Shown: in pieces, positions 26,684-35,027 of the stretch | How positions within the stretch are numbered: position 1 is the stretch's first letter | Layout: every line of letters starts with the position of its first letter | Source of the DNA: Nostoc sp. MS1 | Lineage (GTDB): Bacteria; Cyanobacteriota; Cyanobacteriia; Cyanobacteriales; Nostocaceae | Assembly (NCBI RefSeq): GCF_019976755.1 | Contig: NZ_AP023441.1 | Coordinates: 496,001-560,000, forward strand | Length of the DNA: 64,000 nucleotides | Direction: 5' to 3' | Made by a program: the position numbers and the translations under genes | Notes under the pieces: model-generated | Seen by the model: the letters and a program-made list of their open reading frames with translations, nothing else | Databases searched by the model: none | What the model was told of the DNA's origin: nothing

Positions 26684-26815
26684 GAGAGTAAGGAGAGTGA
26701 GAGGAAGATGGGGAAGTGGGGGGAGTGGAGGAAGATAGGTGAGAAAAACTATAAATTCTTCCTCACCTTCTTCATCTCCCTCATCTTCCTCATCTCCCTC
26801 ATCTCTTAATTCTCT
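26684..26815. repeat. Purine-rich then pyrimidine-rich low-complexity block
   Basis: A purine tract (GAAGAGAGTAAGGAGAGTGA and similar) runs to about 26743, then after a short AT spacer a pyrimidine tract of CATCTTCCTCATCTCCCT-type units follows. The two halves are partly complementary and could fold into a long hairpin. It separates the FAD oxidoreductase and psbQ genes. Confidence 0.6.
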
Positions 26816-26820
26816 CTTGT

Positions 26821-27288
26821 CTAACCCGCCTGTGACTGGCTGCTAGTATCAGGTAGCAGTTGTAGGAACTTATCAATATCTGCAAATGCAGCTTGATAGT
26901 TGTTTAAGGCAAGCTGACTATTGCCAGACGTAGCAGCCTGATCGATTTTCACTAGGTGGTTAAGCAAATCTTTGGTGATTTGCCGGGCTGTGGGTTGGTC
27001 TTTAGGCAGTAGGTTGGGTGTGATATAGCTCATGGTTAACCTTGCTTCTGCAATGGGGCCATGAATAAAATTACCTACATCAATCCATTCTTTTTTTTGG
27101 ATCAGGTTTTTCAGTTCGTCCGCGCGATCGCGCACAGCCTGAACATCAGGTGCGTATCCTTGAATCCTTTCAAGTTGTGCAGTTGTGTAGGTTGGGGGTG
27201 CAACTGCGGTAGTAGGGCTACCACAACTAATTAAGAAAGTTGCTAATAATGCCAGGAGTAATGAGAAAATTGAGCGTTGACGCGCCAT
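26821..27288 (-). CDS. psbQ: CyanoQ, PsbQ-like photosystem II lipoprotein
   Basis: 155 aa from the ATG at 27288, preferred over a GTG 36 bases upstream because it places the lipoprotein signal at the N-terminus. The signal MARQRSIFSLLLALLATFLI is followed by the lipobox LISC with Cys22 as lipid site. The mature part is a helical bundle typical of CyanoQ (QGYAPDVQAVRDRADELKNL, WIDVGNFIHGPIAEARLTMS, ADIDKFLQLLP). It attaches to the lumenal side of photosystem II and stabilises the oxygen-evolving complex. It is encoded near psbA but separated by two genes on the same strand; no operon is implied. Confidence 0.92.
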   Translation of the reverse strand: MARQRSIFSLLLALLATFLISCGSPTTAVAPPTYTTAQLERIQGYAPDVQAVRDRADELKNLIQKKEWIDVGNFIHGPIAEARLTMSYITPNLLPKDQPTARQITKDLLNHLVKIDQAATSGNSQLALNNYQAAFADIDKFLQLLPDTSSQSQAG

Positions 27289-27635
27289 ACACTGAAATTG
27301 GTTGGTTTCTTTTTGCCGATTCACAGTGTAATTTTAGATCGCAACGGTAATTTATCGTTCTTACTCAGAAATGATTTTCTTAAAAATTTTTGGATCTGCT
27401 GAGTTGGTACTTCCTACAGAGGATGTAGTAACAGTTTTTTTTGAGTATAATTACTCAATATAATTTAATATACTGTTTCTACTAAAAGTACATCATCCTC
27501 AATATAAGGAAAGCATGATATAGAGTTGCTAAATTCTCCTAGTCTTGATAAGCTAAAACACCAATACAATAAGCCTTCTGGCGGTTTTTTGTTGTTACCT
27601 TCACCTACACTGACAAAATAAAGGAGTGTTTTTTA
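27289..27635. other. Divergent intergenic region, psbQ / 142-aa gene
   Basis: 347 bases between the two divergently transcribed genes. It is AT-rich in the middle (about 27420-27500) and must carry both promoters, but no convincing operator or repeat is visible. AAAGGAG lies just before the GTG start of the next gene. Confidence 0.4.
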
Positions 27636-28064
27636 GTGAACGCAGCTGAACAAGCAACCAACCTTGAACTCGCCAGCAAGATTGCTACAGCAGTAAATTT
27701 ATTCAAGTTTGAGTTTCCTGATGCTAAATCAGACTTGAAACCTTGGAATAATGATCCAGAAACTAGAGAGTTAATTGATCCAGATTCTATTGATATTGGT
27801 TTTCATTTTCCTGGTGTCAGCAAATCTTGGCGTAGCCGCAGTGTGTTAATTCAAATCCGATTTTACCAAGATCCCATCACAAAATTACGTCGAGCGATCG
27901 GTTTAGAGGTAGCTGGATTTGATCATCGGGGGGAAGTGTGGCGGTTGTCTACAGTGGAAAACTGGAGTTTTGTGGGTAATTCTGTACCATCTCCTCAAGT
28001 TGGAAATCAGCTTAAACAAGTTTGCCGACACATTTTAGAGGTATTTAATCAACCTGGGGATTAA
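27636..28064 (+). CDS. Conserved cyanobacterial protein of unknown function
   Basis: 142 aa, GTG start preceded by AAAGGAG. No signal peptide or membrane segment; probably cytoplasmic. It contains WNNDPETRELIDPDSIDIGFHFPG and LIQIRFYQDP...LRRAIGLEVAGFDHRGEVWRLS, a compact alpha/beta pattern that I associate only with uncharacterised cyanobacterial proteins. It is divergent from psbQ. No function is proposed. Confidence 0.75.
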   Translation: MNAAEQATNLELASKIATAVNLFKFEFPDAKSDLKPWNNDPETRELIDPDSIDIGFHFPGVSKSWRSRSVLIQIRFYQDPITKLRRAIGLEVAGFDHRGEVWRLSTVENWSFVGNSVPSPQVGNQLKQVCRHILEVFNQPGD

Positions 28065-28250
28065 GTAATTTATCACTCTTGCAGTTGGTTTAGCTGCTTA
28101 TACTTATTTACTTCAATATTTCCCCCGATTTACCCTGATTCACTAAAATTCTTCAACAGATCCAAACTCAGAAACTCTTATCAAACTTGGGTTTCTTAGT
28201 TTTGAATTGGTATTACTTGTTTTATCATCGAACTTATATTCCTGTTAAGT

Positions 28251-29925
28251 AGGGCTGGCTGAATAAGGGCGAAAGATAGCAGAATGAAGAGTTTCAGGGT
28301 CAGGAAAGAAAAATAAGGTGAAAAGAAAAAGGGTAAGATAAGTAAAAATCCTTGTAGCAAGTTGCGTTAAAATGTATCGAAGAGCGCAAAAGCAAGAAAA
28401 AGCAGCAGAAAACTTTGAACTACCCTTTGGGGGAAAACTAGCGTCAGATAACCGATGGGTAATCATGGCGAACATGATACCTTGGTCAAAATTTGAAGCA
28501 GAGTACGCAGAAATATTTTCAGCAAGAATGGGAGCGCCAGCCAAAACATTTAGAATGGCGTTGGGAGCATTAATAATTAAAGAAAAATTAGGAATAAGTG
28601 ACAGAGAGACAGTAGAACAAATTCGGGAGAACCCGTATCTGCAATACTTTATAGGAATGTCAGCATATAGTAATGAATCTGCATTTGACCCGTCAATGCT
28701 AGTTCATTTTAGAGAAAGGATAGATATAGAATTAGTCAATAAAATCAATCAAGAAATAGTCAGGAAGATGTTAGAAAATAAACAGGAGGTAGAAGTAAGA
28801 GCAAAAAAGCCAGAGGTCGAGGATTCAAAAAGTAAGCCAGCCAATAGAGGAAAATTAATATTAGATGCTAGTTGTGCGCCAGCAGACATAAGTTATCCGA
28901 CAGATTTAGGATTATTAAATCAAGCCAGAAAGCAAACAGAAACAATCATAGATACATTATATAAGTCCTTATTAGTAAGAAATATCAACAAACCAAGAAC
29001 CTACAGAAACAAAGCAAGAAAGGATTATTTAGCAGTAGCCAAGAAAAGAAAACCAACAGTTAAAGAAAGAAGGAAAGCTATCAGAAAGCAACTGCAATAT
29101 ATCAACAGAAATTTAACTCATATTCAGCAGCTAATAAATTTAGGTGCGTCACTATTAAAACTGAGCAACAGTCAATATAAGATGTTGCTAGTAGTAGCAG
29201 AAGTTTATCGTCAACAGTTATGGTTATATGAAAATCAAAAAATTAGTATACAAGACCGCATTGTCAGTTTAAACCAACCACACATTCGTCCGATTATCCG
29301 AGGTAAAGCCGGGAGAACAGTAGAGTTTGGGGCTAAGTTTTCAGCTAGTTACTATGATGGCTATGTATTTTTAGACCATATTAGTTGGGACAACTTTAAC
29401 GAATCAGGAGACTTAAAATCACAAGTAGAAGCATACAAAAACTACACCGGATATTATCCTGAATCAGTTCATGTTGATAAGATTTATCGGACGAGGGAGA
29501 ATCGAGCTTGGTGTCAAGAAAGGGGAATTAGAATTAGTGGCCCACCACTAGGTAGACCCCCCCAAAATGTCAGCCCTGAAAAGAAGAAACAAGCCGCTTA
29601 TGACGAAAGGATTCGTAATTGTATTGAGGGCAAGTTTGGACAAGGTAAACGAAGATTTAGCCTTGGTAGAGTTATGGCTAAACTTCCTCATACTTCTTTC
29701 ACCGCTATTGCCATAACTTTTTTAGTTATGAATCTTTCTACTCTGCTATTACGGCTTTTTTGTGTATTTTTTTGCCTATTTTTCAAAACTGAGTCTTTTT
29801 TTACTTCTTCTATTATCGAAACTGATATTTCATTAAACCTTAAACAACAAAAACTTATCTTTTTTCTGGACTGACTACTTAATCAATTTTTCTCTTCCTT
29901 TGAAATGACTTTTTCAGCAAGCCCT
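28251..29925 (+). mobile_element. IS element copy 2, inverted relative to copy 1
   Basis: 1675 bp, same length as copy 1, with the same ends (AGGGCTGGCTGAATAAG and, inward from the right, AGGGCTTGCTGAAAAAG). The flanking bases are AAGT at 28247-28250 and again after the right end at 29926-29929, a 4-bp target duplication. The insertion is intergenic. With copy 1 it encloses 6.36 kb in inverted orientation. Confidence 0.9.
28372..29874 (+). CDS. Transposase of IS copy 2
   Basis: 500 aa, identical residue for residue to the transposase of copy 1 and intact. Domain and catalytic features are as described there (DUF772 N-terminus, Asp in LILDAS, Asp in HVDKIYR, Glu in CIEGKFGQGKRR). The identity shows that the two copies arose recently or are kept alike by gene conversion. 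Confidence 0.93.
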   Translation: MYRRAQKQEKAAENFELPFGGKLASDNRWVIMANMIPWSKFEAEYAEIFSARMGAPAKTFRMALGALIIKEKLGISDRETVEQIRENPYLQYFIGMSAYSNESAFDPSMLVHFRERIDIELVNKINQEIVRKMLENKQEVEVRAKKPEVEDSKSKPANRGKLILDASCAPADISYPTDLGLLNQARKQTETIIDTLYKSLLVRNINKPRTYRNKARKDYLAVAKKRKPTVKERRKAIRKQLQYINRNLTHIQQLINLGASLLKLSNSQYKMLLVVAEVYRQQLWLYENQKISIQDRIVSLNQPHIRPIIRGKAGRTVEFGAKFSASYYDGYVFLDHISWDNFNESGDLKSQVEAYKNYTGYYPESVHVDKIYRTRENRAWCQERGIRISGPPLGRPPQNVSPEKKKQAAYDERIRNCIEGKFGQGKRRFSLGRVMAKLPHTSFTAIAITFLVMNLSTLLLRLFCVFFCLFFKTESFFTSSIIETDISLNLKQQKLIFFLD

Positions 29926-29960
29926 AAGTAGCTCAGTGTTAAAAATTATCGCTATGGCAA

Positions 29961-29991
29961 GGCAGGAGGCAGAAGGCAGGAGGCAGGAGGG
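29961..29991. repeat. Tandem GGCAGGA heptamer repeat
   Basis: Four head-to-tail units (GGCAGGA, GGCAGAA, GGCAGGA, GGCAGGA) and a partial fifth. Seven-base period as in other STRR repeats, downstream of IS copy 2. Confidence 0.85.
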
Positions 29992-30118
29992 TTATAGCCT
30001 TGTTTACCTTTCTTAACTTAGCTTTGTTTTTTCCCACCGACTTACTTAGTATCAGGCATTGCTGATGAGGATGAATCAATCAGATCGATTCATCCCTTCA
30101 TGCAACAACTCCGAATTG

Positions 30119-31666
30119 TTAATTGCGATTAATCCGAATTAACTCGGTCAAAATGTTGTCCAAACTGCCATTAACTTGAATTTTTTCAATTTTTTCGGCA
30201 ATTCGTTCCAACACTTCCAACTCTTTCAAACGCAACGCCACAGGATTATCTTCCATTACCTTGGCAGTATTTAACATACTACGGGTAGCAGCCGTTTCTT
30301 CACGACGGCGAATTACGTTTGCTTGAGCGGCTTTTTCGGCTTCTACAACTTTGCTTAAAATCGTCTTAATCTCACCAGGAAGAATGATATCTTTTACCCC
30401 AACGGAATCGATTTCAATCCCATAGTCGGCAGTTTTTTGACGAATGTATTCAAAAATACTGCTGTCAATTGCGCCCTTATCCTCCAGTAAAGCATCCAAA
30501 GTTCTCTCACCTACAGCGCCACGCAAGGCAAACTGCAATTCTTTATATAAATAGTTAGGAATATCCGATAAACCATTTTTGGCTCTCAGAGGGTCGAGAA
30601 TGCGGTAGCCAGCCGTTAAGTTCAAGCGCAACGGAACTTTATCTTTACTGAGTATGTCCTGCCCGGCTACTTCTAAAATAGAGTAACGTAAGTCAAAAAC
30701 TTCTGTACGCACAGAACGTCCAAACAACCACCATGCGTGCTTCCCAGATGGGAGTTGTGCTTGAAATTCCTGATTCACATATAGCAAACCAACGTGCTGT
30801 GTAGGTACTTCGCAAATATGTAAGTAATTGCGGCTTAAAACTAGAACTTCAGGTAAACCGGAAACTAACTCCGCAATAAGGCGAGTAGGTAACTTGGCAT
30901 CGTTGCTGATGTCGATTACTTCTACCTCAACACCCCGCCAGAATAGCTTGCGGCTGGTTGGTGGTAGGATAGCAATGACTTTACCTTGATAACGTGCAAT
31001 CGCTACTTGTTGAGTCTGCAATTGGACAATCTGGCAATAAGCCTCCACAAAATCAGGGTGTTGTTCAATCAAGATTTCTTCTAGTGGAAGTTCAGGATTA
31101 GGAATAATACGGCTGAAACTCCGTACCGAAACATCCTGATCAACAGACCAGAAAGCATACTCACCTGTTTCTAGTGGTCGGGAAAAATTATTCTGCACAT
31201 ATAGCAAACCAATCTCATACTCCAAGATGTGGAATCTCTTAATTCCATCCAAAGCAATTCCCCGCACCTGACGGACAAACTCAGCAGGTAATTCCAAGCC
31301 TTCTTCTAAATTGAAAAAATGAGCTTGTACCTCAATAAAACCACGCCAAAACGCTCGTAATTGATTTGGTTTTACACTTACCCAACTTTGACCCAAACGT
31401 ACCAAAGCAGCCTGATTAAATGCCGTTCTGACTATGAGTAAATATTCCTGTAACTCTGAGGCGTGATTTCGTACTAATAGTTCTAAGTTTTCAATATAAG
31501 CTTCAGGTTTATTGAGGTCATAAGTAGTTACTCGCCAATGCCGACCAAAATAAGTGTAAGTTCCAGGCTGTAATATTTTCTTAAAATCACTACGATGATA
31601 TAAAATACCGACTTCGTTAGGCTTGATGTAAAAAGTCTTCCACATAGAAATTAGTGTAAATACCAT
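30119..31666 (-). CDS. Slipin/SPFH (band 7) protein with five N-terminal repeat units
   Basis: 515 aa. The C-terminal third is a band-7/SPFH domain (about 330-500): KVPLRLNLTAGYRILDP, FALRGAVGERTLDALLEDKGAID, YGIEIDSVGVKDIILPGEIK, followed by a coiled-coil AEKAAQANVIRRREETAATRS. The N-terminal 330 residues contain five related beta-rich units (near 12, 78, 148, 220 and 292), with cores such as EVGILYHR...PGTYTYF, IGLLYVQN...TGEYAFW and HVGLLYVNQ...SGKHAWW. SPFH proteins form oligomeric membrane microdomains; no transmembrane helix is obvious here. I chose ATG 31666; the ATG at residue 8 is an alternative. It is near YdeI and KptA on the same strand but 27 bases from YdeI, so co-transcription is possible. 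Confidence 0.85.
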   Translation of the reverse strand: MVFTLISMWKTFYIKPNEVGILYHRSDFKKILQPGTYTYFGRHWRVTTYDLNKPEAYIENLELLVRNHASELQEYLLIVRTAFNQAALVRLGQSWVSVKPNQLRAFWRGFIEVQAHFFNLEEGLELPAEFVRQVRGIALDGIKRFHILEYEIGLLYVQNNFSRPLETGEYAFWSVDQDVSVRSFSRIIPNPELPLEEILIEQHPDFVEAYCQIVQLQTQQVAIARYQGKVIAILPPTSRKLFWRGVEVEVIDISNDAKLPTRLIAELVSGLPEVLVLSRNYLHICEVPTQHVGLLYVNQEFQAQLPSGKHAWWLFGRSVRTEVFDLRYSILEVAGQDILSKDKVPLRLNLTAGYRILDPLRAKNGLSDIPNYLYKELQFALRGAVGERTLDALLEDKGAIDSSIFEYIRQKTADYGIEIDSVGVKDIILPGEIKTILSKVVEAEKAAQANVIRRREETAATRSMLNTAKVMEDNPVALRLKELEVLERIAEKIEKIQVNGSLDNILTELIRINRN

Positions 31667-31693
31667 GATTATTCTGAATCTAAATAACGACCT

Positions 31694-32275
31694 TTATAAC
31701 TTAGGAATTTTATTTTGTGCTACTGAATCTATAGTCTGCTCAATTCGTCTTAGCCTCGTTTCTGGACGTTTAGCGCTGGCAATCCAAGAGAGGATATTCT
31801 TCTTAGTAGAATTACTTAATCCTGCGAAATATTGATTAGCGATCGCATTTGCAGCTAAAGCCTGTTGTAAATCATCTGGAATAATTAATGCTTCTATTGC
31901 ATCTAATGTATTCCATGAACCATCCTGTTTTGCAACTGCAATTTTTGCTAAACCAGCTTCAGCCATTAAACCTTGGTCAATAAGTTCTTGAATATATTGC
32001 TTATTCAATTTTGACCAGACACTTTTCGGTTTTCGAGGCGTAAATATCTGCATATAACTGTCCTCGTCCAAGGATTTAACTTTACTGTCAATCCAACCGA
32101 AACATAAAGCTTCTTTTACCGCCTCACTATATCGAATACTCGGTTTACCACTTTTGACTTTGTAATAAACTAACCAGATACCAATAGCACTTTGATAGTT
32201 CCTTTCCAACCATTCCCGCCATTCTTGGCGATTTGCTGCCTGAAATGTTTGTAATTGGTTATCGAAGTTAGGCAT
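31694..32275 (-). CDS. YdeI/OmpD-associated family protein
   Basis: 193 aa. Pattern typical of the YdeI family: ANRQEWREWLERNYQSAIGI, WLVYYKVKSGKPSI, YSEAVKEALCFGWIDSKVKS and the C-terminal helical part LSNSTKKNILSWIASAKRPETRLRRIE. In enterobacteria YdeI has been linked to polymyxin and antimicrobial-peptide tolerance, but its biochemical activity is unclear. No signal peptide. It lies 9 bases after kptA on the same strand, so the two are probably in one transcript. Confidence 0.85.
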   Translation of the reverse strand: MPNFDNQLQTFQAANRQEWREWLERNYQSAIGIWLVYYKVKSGKPSIRYSEAVKEALCFGWIDSKVKSLDEDSYMQIFTPRKPKSVWSKLNKQYIQELIDQGLMAEAGLAKIAVAKQDGSWNTLDAIEALIIPDDLQQALAANAIANQYFAGLSNSTKKNILSWIASAKRPETRLRRIEQTIDSVAQNKIPKL

Positions 32276-32284
32276 AAGGATAAC

Positions 32285-32833
32285 TTAATTCATTACATGT
32301 AAATACTCAGATGGAACATGATCCACCAAATAAACCCCATTATCTGAACAATAAAAAGTAAATCCAGCTTGATACATAACCATAGCATCAATAGTAAAAA
32401 TCACTGGTTTACCATGTCGCATTCCTACTTTTCGCGCAGTTTCCACATCTGTAGATAAATGCACATGGTGACGTGACATTTTTAGTAGTCCAGATTGCAA
32501 AATTGCTGGTACTGATTTCTCCCCTGTACCGTGATAAAGAATAGTGGGTGGAAGTTGTGGTTGTAGTTGCAAATCTACTTCCACACTATGTCCTTGATTA
32601 GCTCGAATTTTAGTTCCAGTCTCATCAAACGAAAAACGCTGCTTATCGTTGTTAGCAACAACCTGTTTCAATTCTGCATGGGAAATAGGAAATCGATGAG
32701 ATTGACAAGCACTCAGTAACTCATCAATTGCTACCCAACCGCCAGGAGCCAAAACTAAACCAAGGCGTTCTGGTGTATGACGCAAATGCTTACTTAAAAA
32801 TTTGCTGATTTTGACCTGGCGTTCTTGATTCAT
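32285..32833 (-). CDS. kptA: RNA 2'-phosphotransferase (Tpt1/KptA)
   Basis: 182 aa, the usual length. It removes an internal 2'-phosphate from RNA by transfer to NAD+, giving ADP-ribose 1'',2''-cyclic phosphate and nicotinamide. The N-terminal winged-helix part ISKFLSKHLRHTPERLGL carries the RNA-binding Arg/His, and the ART-like NAD fold shows LYHGTGEKSVPAILQSGL, RHHVHLSTD and CSDNGVYLVDHVPSEYL. In bacteria without intron splicing of this kind the biological substrate is uncertain (RNA repair or ADP-ribosylation of RNA ends). A tRNA-like gene lies about 380 bases upstream. Confidence 0.94.
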   Translation of the reverse strand: MNQERQVKISKFLSKHLRHTPERLGLVLAPGGWVAIDELLSACQSHRFPISHAELKQVVANNDKQRFSFDETGTKIRANQGHSVEVDLQLQPQLPPTILYHGTGEKSVPAILQSGLLKMSRHHVHLSTDVETARKVGMRHGKPVIFTIDAMVMYQAGFTFYCSDNGVYLVDHVPSEYLHVMN

Positions 32834-33210
32834 TGTCTCTCAGACTTCAACTTTCCATGCTTATACTACATATACTACATTATATTTTAAAACTCTGCAA
32901 ATGTAGGTGTGGCAGTTCGGTTGCGGACGAGATGCGTCTTCAAAACTGGATTAAGATTGCTGCTACTCGCTTCTAGGCTACCCTTGGGTACTCTAGAATA
33001 ACAGCTTTCAAATACGTCGTTCATTTTGCCTAATTGGGAAAATGAAGGAACATACTCAAGTTATGGAGAGGACATTCGCTCTAGCTTCTTCACTGCTACT
33101 ATTGACCATCACTAGGTGATGACCAACAGTAAACCTACATCGCAGAGTTTTTACTAAAGTTAAAGGGGCTACTTTTACAGAGTAGTGTCTTTTAACCCGG
33201 ACAGGGTTGG
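32834..33210. other. Intergenic region between kptA and a tRNA-like gene
   Basis: 377 bases without a convincing gene. There are short inverted repeats, for example TAGGCTACCC...GGGTACTCTAG near 32987 and ATCACTAGGTGAT near 33109. The latter could form small stems like those of decayed tRNA genes, but I could not fold a full cloverleaf in this stretch. Confidence 0.4.
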
Positions 33211-33282
33211 GAGAAAGTATAGGAATCGAACCTACAACAAATCGATCCGCAGTCGATCGCTCTACCAGTGAGCTAACTTTCA
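33211..33282 (-). tRNA. tRNA-like gene, anticodon GCG (Arg), possibly degenerate
   Basis: The minus strand folds as a cloverleaf. Acceptor arms TGAAAGT and ACTTTCT pair at 6 of 7 positions (T-T mismatch at the end). D-arm GCTC-loop-GAGC contains TGGTA. Anticodon stem ATCGA/TCGAT encloses the 7-base loop CTGCGGA, so the anticodon is GCG. A 5-base variable loop and T-arm GTAGG-TTCGATT-CCTAT follow. There is no encoded CCA, as usual in cyanobacteria. A GCG anticodon is unusual, because bacteria normally read CGN arginine codons with ACG. The end mismatch and C discriminator suggest a degenerate or element-derived tRNA. Confidence 0.65.
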
Positions 33283-33472
33283 AAGGTGTTTGATTTTGAC
33301 CAGATCAAACGGTGTAAAGCAGTAACCCATAACTTTACGGCATACGCTCAAGCCAGAGGTTGGCGCACCAGTTGGGCATACAGAACCCAAACCATAGCTC
33401 GGTAAATGTATTACTACCTTGTAATTCAATGTAGCACAGGAAAATTTCAGGTGGCAATGGATATAGCGGTTC

Positions 33473-33715
33473 TCAGTTGGGTGCAATATAGTAACAACAG
33501 TGAGTAAACCATCCAATAATGTCTTTTTTAGTCACTGCATCTAGGGCATTTGTGATAGCTTGATCTAATTCTTCGTAGGTTCTAGCAGCTTGCGAGCGCA
33601 AAAATTCTGTCACCTTAGACCAACAATTTTCAATTGGTGAAAAATCAGGAGAATAGGGAGACAAATAAACCAACCTGGCCCCCACAGCTTCAATCGCCCA
33701 CTTTTTGTATTTCAC
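33473..33715 (-). pseudogene. IS630-type transposase, C-terminal fragment
   Basis: The reading frame carries LVYLSPYSPDFSPIENCWSK, the hallmark of the last part of IS630/Tc1-type DDE transposases with the catalytic Glu (PIEN), followed by FLRSQAARTYEELDQAI and a normal end. Only about 80 residues remain of about 330, and no N-terminal domain is found upstream. Confidence 0.85.
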
Positions 33716-33786
33716 TCAAGCGAGAACCGCTATAGGTAGGAGGTAGGGGGGAGATGAGGGAGATAAGGGAGAAATTGTTACTTAAT

Positions 33787-33833
33787 ACTCACAACGGGCT
33801 AAACGCGCCGCTGCCGCTAACACAACTCAGCAC
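33787..33833. repeat. Dispersed repeat with GGGCTAAACGC core, copy 2
   Basis: ACTCACAACGGGCTAAACGC then GCCGCTGCCGCTAACACAAC then TCAGCAC. It starts at the stop codon of the sugar permease on the minus strand. It resembles the repeat at 24475-24521, which also overlaps the end of a minus-strand gene. Confidence 0.65.
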
Positions 33834-34771
33834 TAAACCAGATTATCTCCTGCTGGCTGACTAATAACTAATCGCAAAACTGATAAGCCTAAAATTATCA
33901 AAAAAAGTACAAGTCCAATTGTGCAGGCGTAGCTAATTTCTAAATCACTAAAGGCTCGCTCATATAGATAGTAAACAATTGTTTTCGAGCTATTGAGCGG
34001 CCCGCCTTGAGTCATAATGTAAACTTCTTCAAATACCTTGGTGGCAGAAATTGCCGAAATTACAGCTACTAGAGCTAAATAAGGTTTCATTAAGGGAATT
34101 GTCACATCCCAATGTTTGCGAATCCCATCTGAGCCATCAATGGCGGCGGCTTCGTACACATCAGCCGGAATTGATTGCAACCCAGCTAAATAAATCACCA
34201 TATAGTAGCCAAGTCCTTTCCATATCGTCACAGCCATGACACTGGCAAGAGAAATTGGCACAATGCCGAAAACTTTAGCGGAAGTGGTGAGCCAGGGAAT
34301 ACCATCTGGCAAACCAAAGGTTTTGAGCAATTGATTGAGTAAGCCATTTTCTGCATATAGCCATTTCCAAGCTATACCTGCAACCACCATAGAAATTACC
34401 ACTGGTGTATAGTAGGCGGCTCTAAACCAATTAATTGCGCGGAGTTTTTGATTAACTAAAATTGCCAACCCTAAAGGCGCAATCACCAAAATAGGTACTA
34501 CACCGACAAGATAAAGAAATGTATTTTCTAAAGTTTTCCAAAAAACGGCATCTTTCCACAATCGGAGGAAGTTAGTAAAACCTATCCATTGCGGTGGTTG
34601 GCTCAAGTCTTCGTAGCTGGTAAAACTGAGGTAAAACGCTTGCAATGCTGGCCAAAAGACAGTCAAACCCAACAAAATCAAAGCAGGTAGCAAGAACAGA
34701 TAAGGAGTTAGCCGTCCTTTGATGAGTATCCAATCTTTAGCCGTCAATTGATTCATAAAAGCGTTTTTCAT
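33833..34771 (-). CDS. Sugar ABC transporter permease (MalF/UgpA type)
   Basis: 312 aa, six predicted membrane helices, beginning LTPYLFLLPALILLGLTVFW. The cytoplasmic EAA loop that contacts the ATPase is clear: YEAAAIDGSDGIRKHWDVTIPLMKP. This is one half of a carbohydrate importer (CUT1 family); the partner permease, binding protein and ATPase are not next to it, a common scattered arrangement in cyanobacteria. The substrate cannot be read from the permease. The start may be the ATG at residue 6 (34756). A dispersed repeat follows the stop. Confidence 0.88.
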   Translation of the reverse strand: MKNAFMNQLTAKDWILIKGRLTPYLFLLPALILLGLTVFWPALQAFYLSFTSYEDLSQPPQWIGFTNFLRLWKDAVFWKTLENTFLYLVGVVPILVIAPLGLAILVNQKLRAINWFRAAYYTPVVISMVVAGIAWKWLYAENGLLNQLLKTFGLPDGIPWLTTSAKVFGIVPISLASVMAVTIWKGLGYYMVIYLAGLQSIPADVYEAAAIDGSDGIRKHWDVTIPLMKPYLALVAVISAISATKVFEEVYIMTQGGPLNSSKTIVYYLYERAFSDLEISYACTIGLVLFLIILGLSVLRLVISQPAGDNLV

Positions 34772-34825
34772 CAGTAGATAGCAAAGCTAATTCATATTAA
34801 CAGGGAGCGGGGAGTGGAGAAGATG

Positions 34826-34977
34826 TGGTTCGACTACGCGGGAGTTTCGACTTCGCTCAACTCCCGCGTAGTCGAAACTCAACTCTCGCGGAGTCGAGAT
34901 TCACCAGCCGGGGGAGGGGGGAAACTAGGGAATAAAGAAAACTGTTTACTATGAACTATGGACTAATGACTAATGAC
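34826..34977. repeat. Inverted-repeat and STRR block upstream of NTRC
   Basis: GGTTCGACTACGCGGGAGTTTCG and its inverse form (CAACTCCCGCGTAGTCGAAAC) can fold into a long hairpin at about 34828-34880; related TTTCGACTACGCTCAATGCT elements occur at 6400-6460. An STRR tract (ACTATGGACTAATGACTAAT, 34958-34977) follows. Confidence 0.6.
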
Positions 34978-35027
34978 AAATTGTTATGCTATATTAAACG
35001 TAGTCGTTATGAGTTCGTATATATATC

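Noticed and set aside
20219..29925. Composite transposon made of the two IS copies
   Set aside because: Each copy has its own short target duplication and the GST gene is split by the left copy only, so they are independent insertions.
32930..33010. Second tRNA gene upstream of kptA
   Set aside because: Short inverted repeats exist, but no D-arm, anticodon arm and T-arm could be arranged together.
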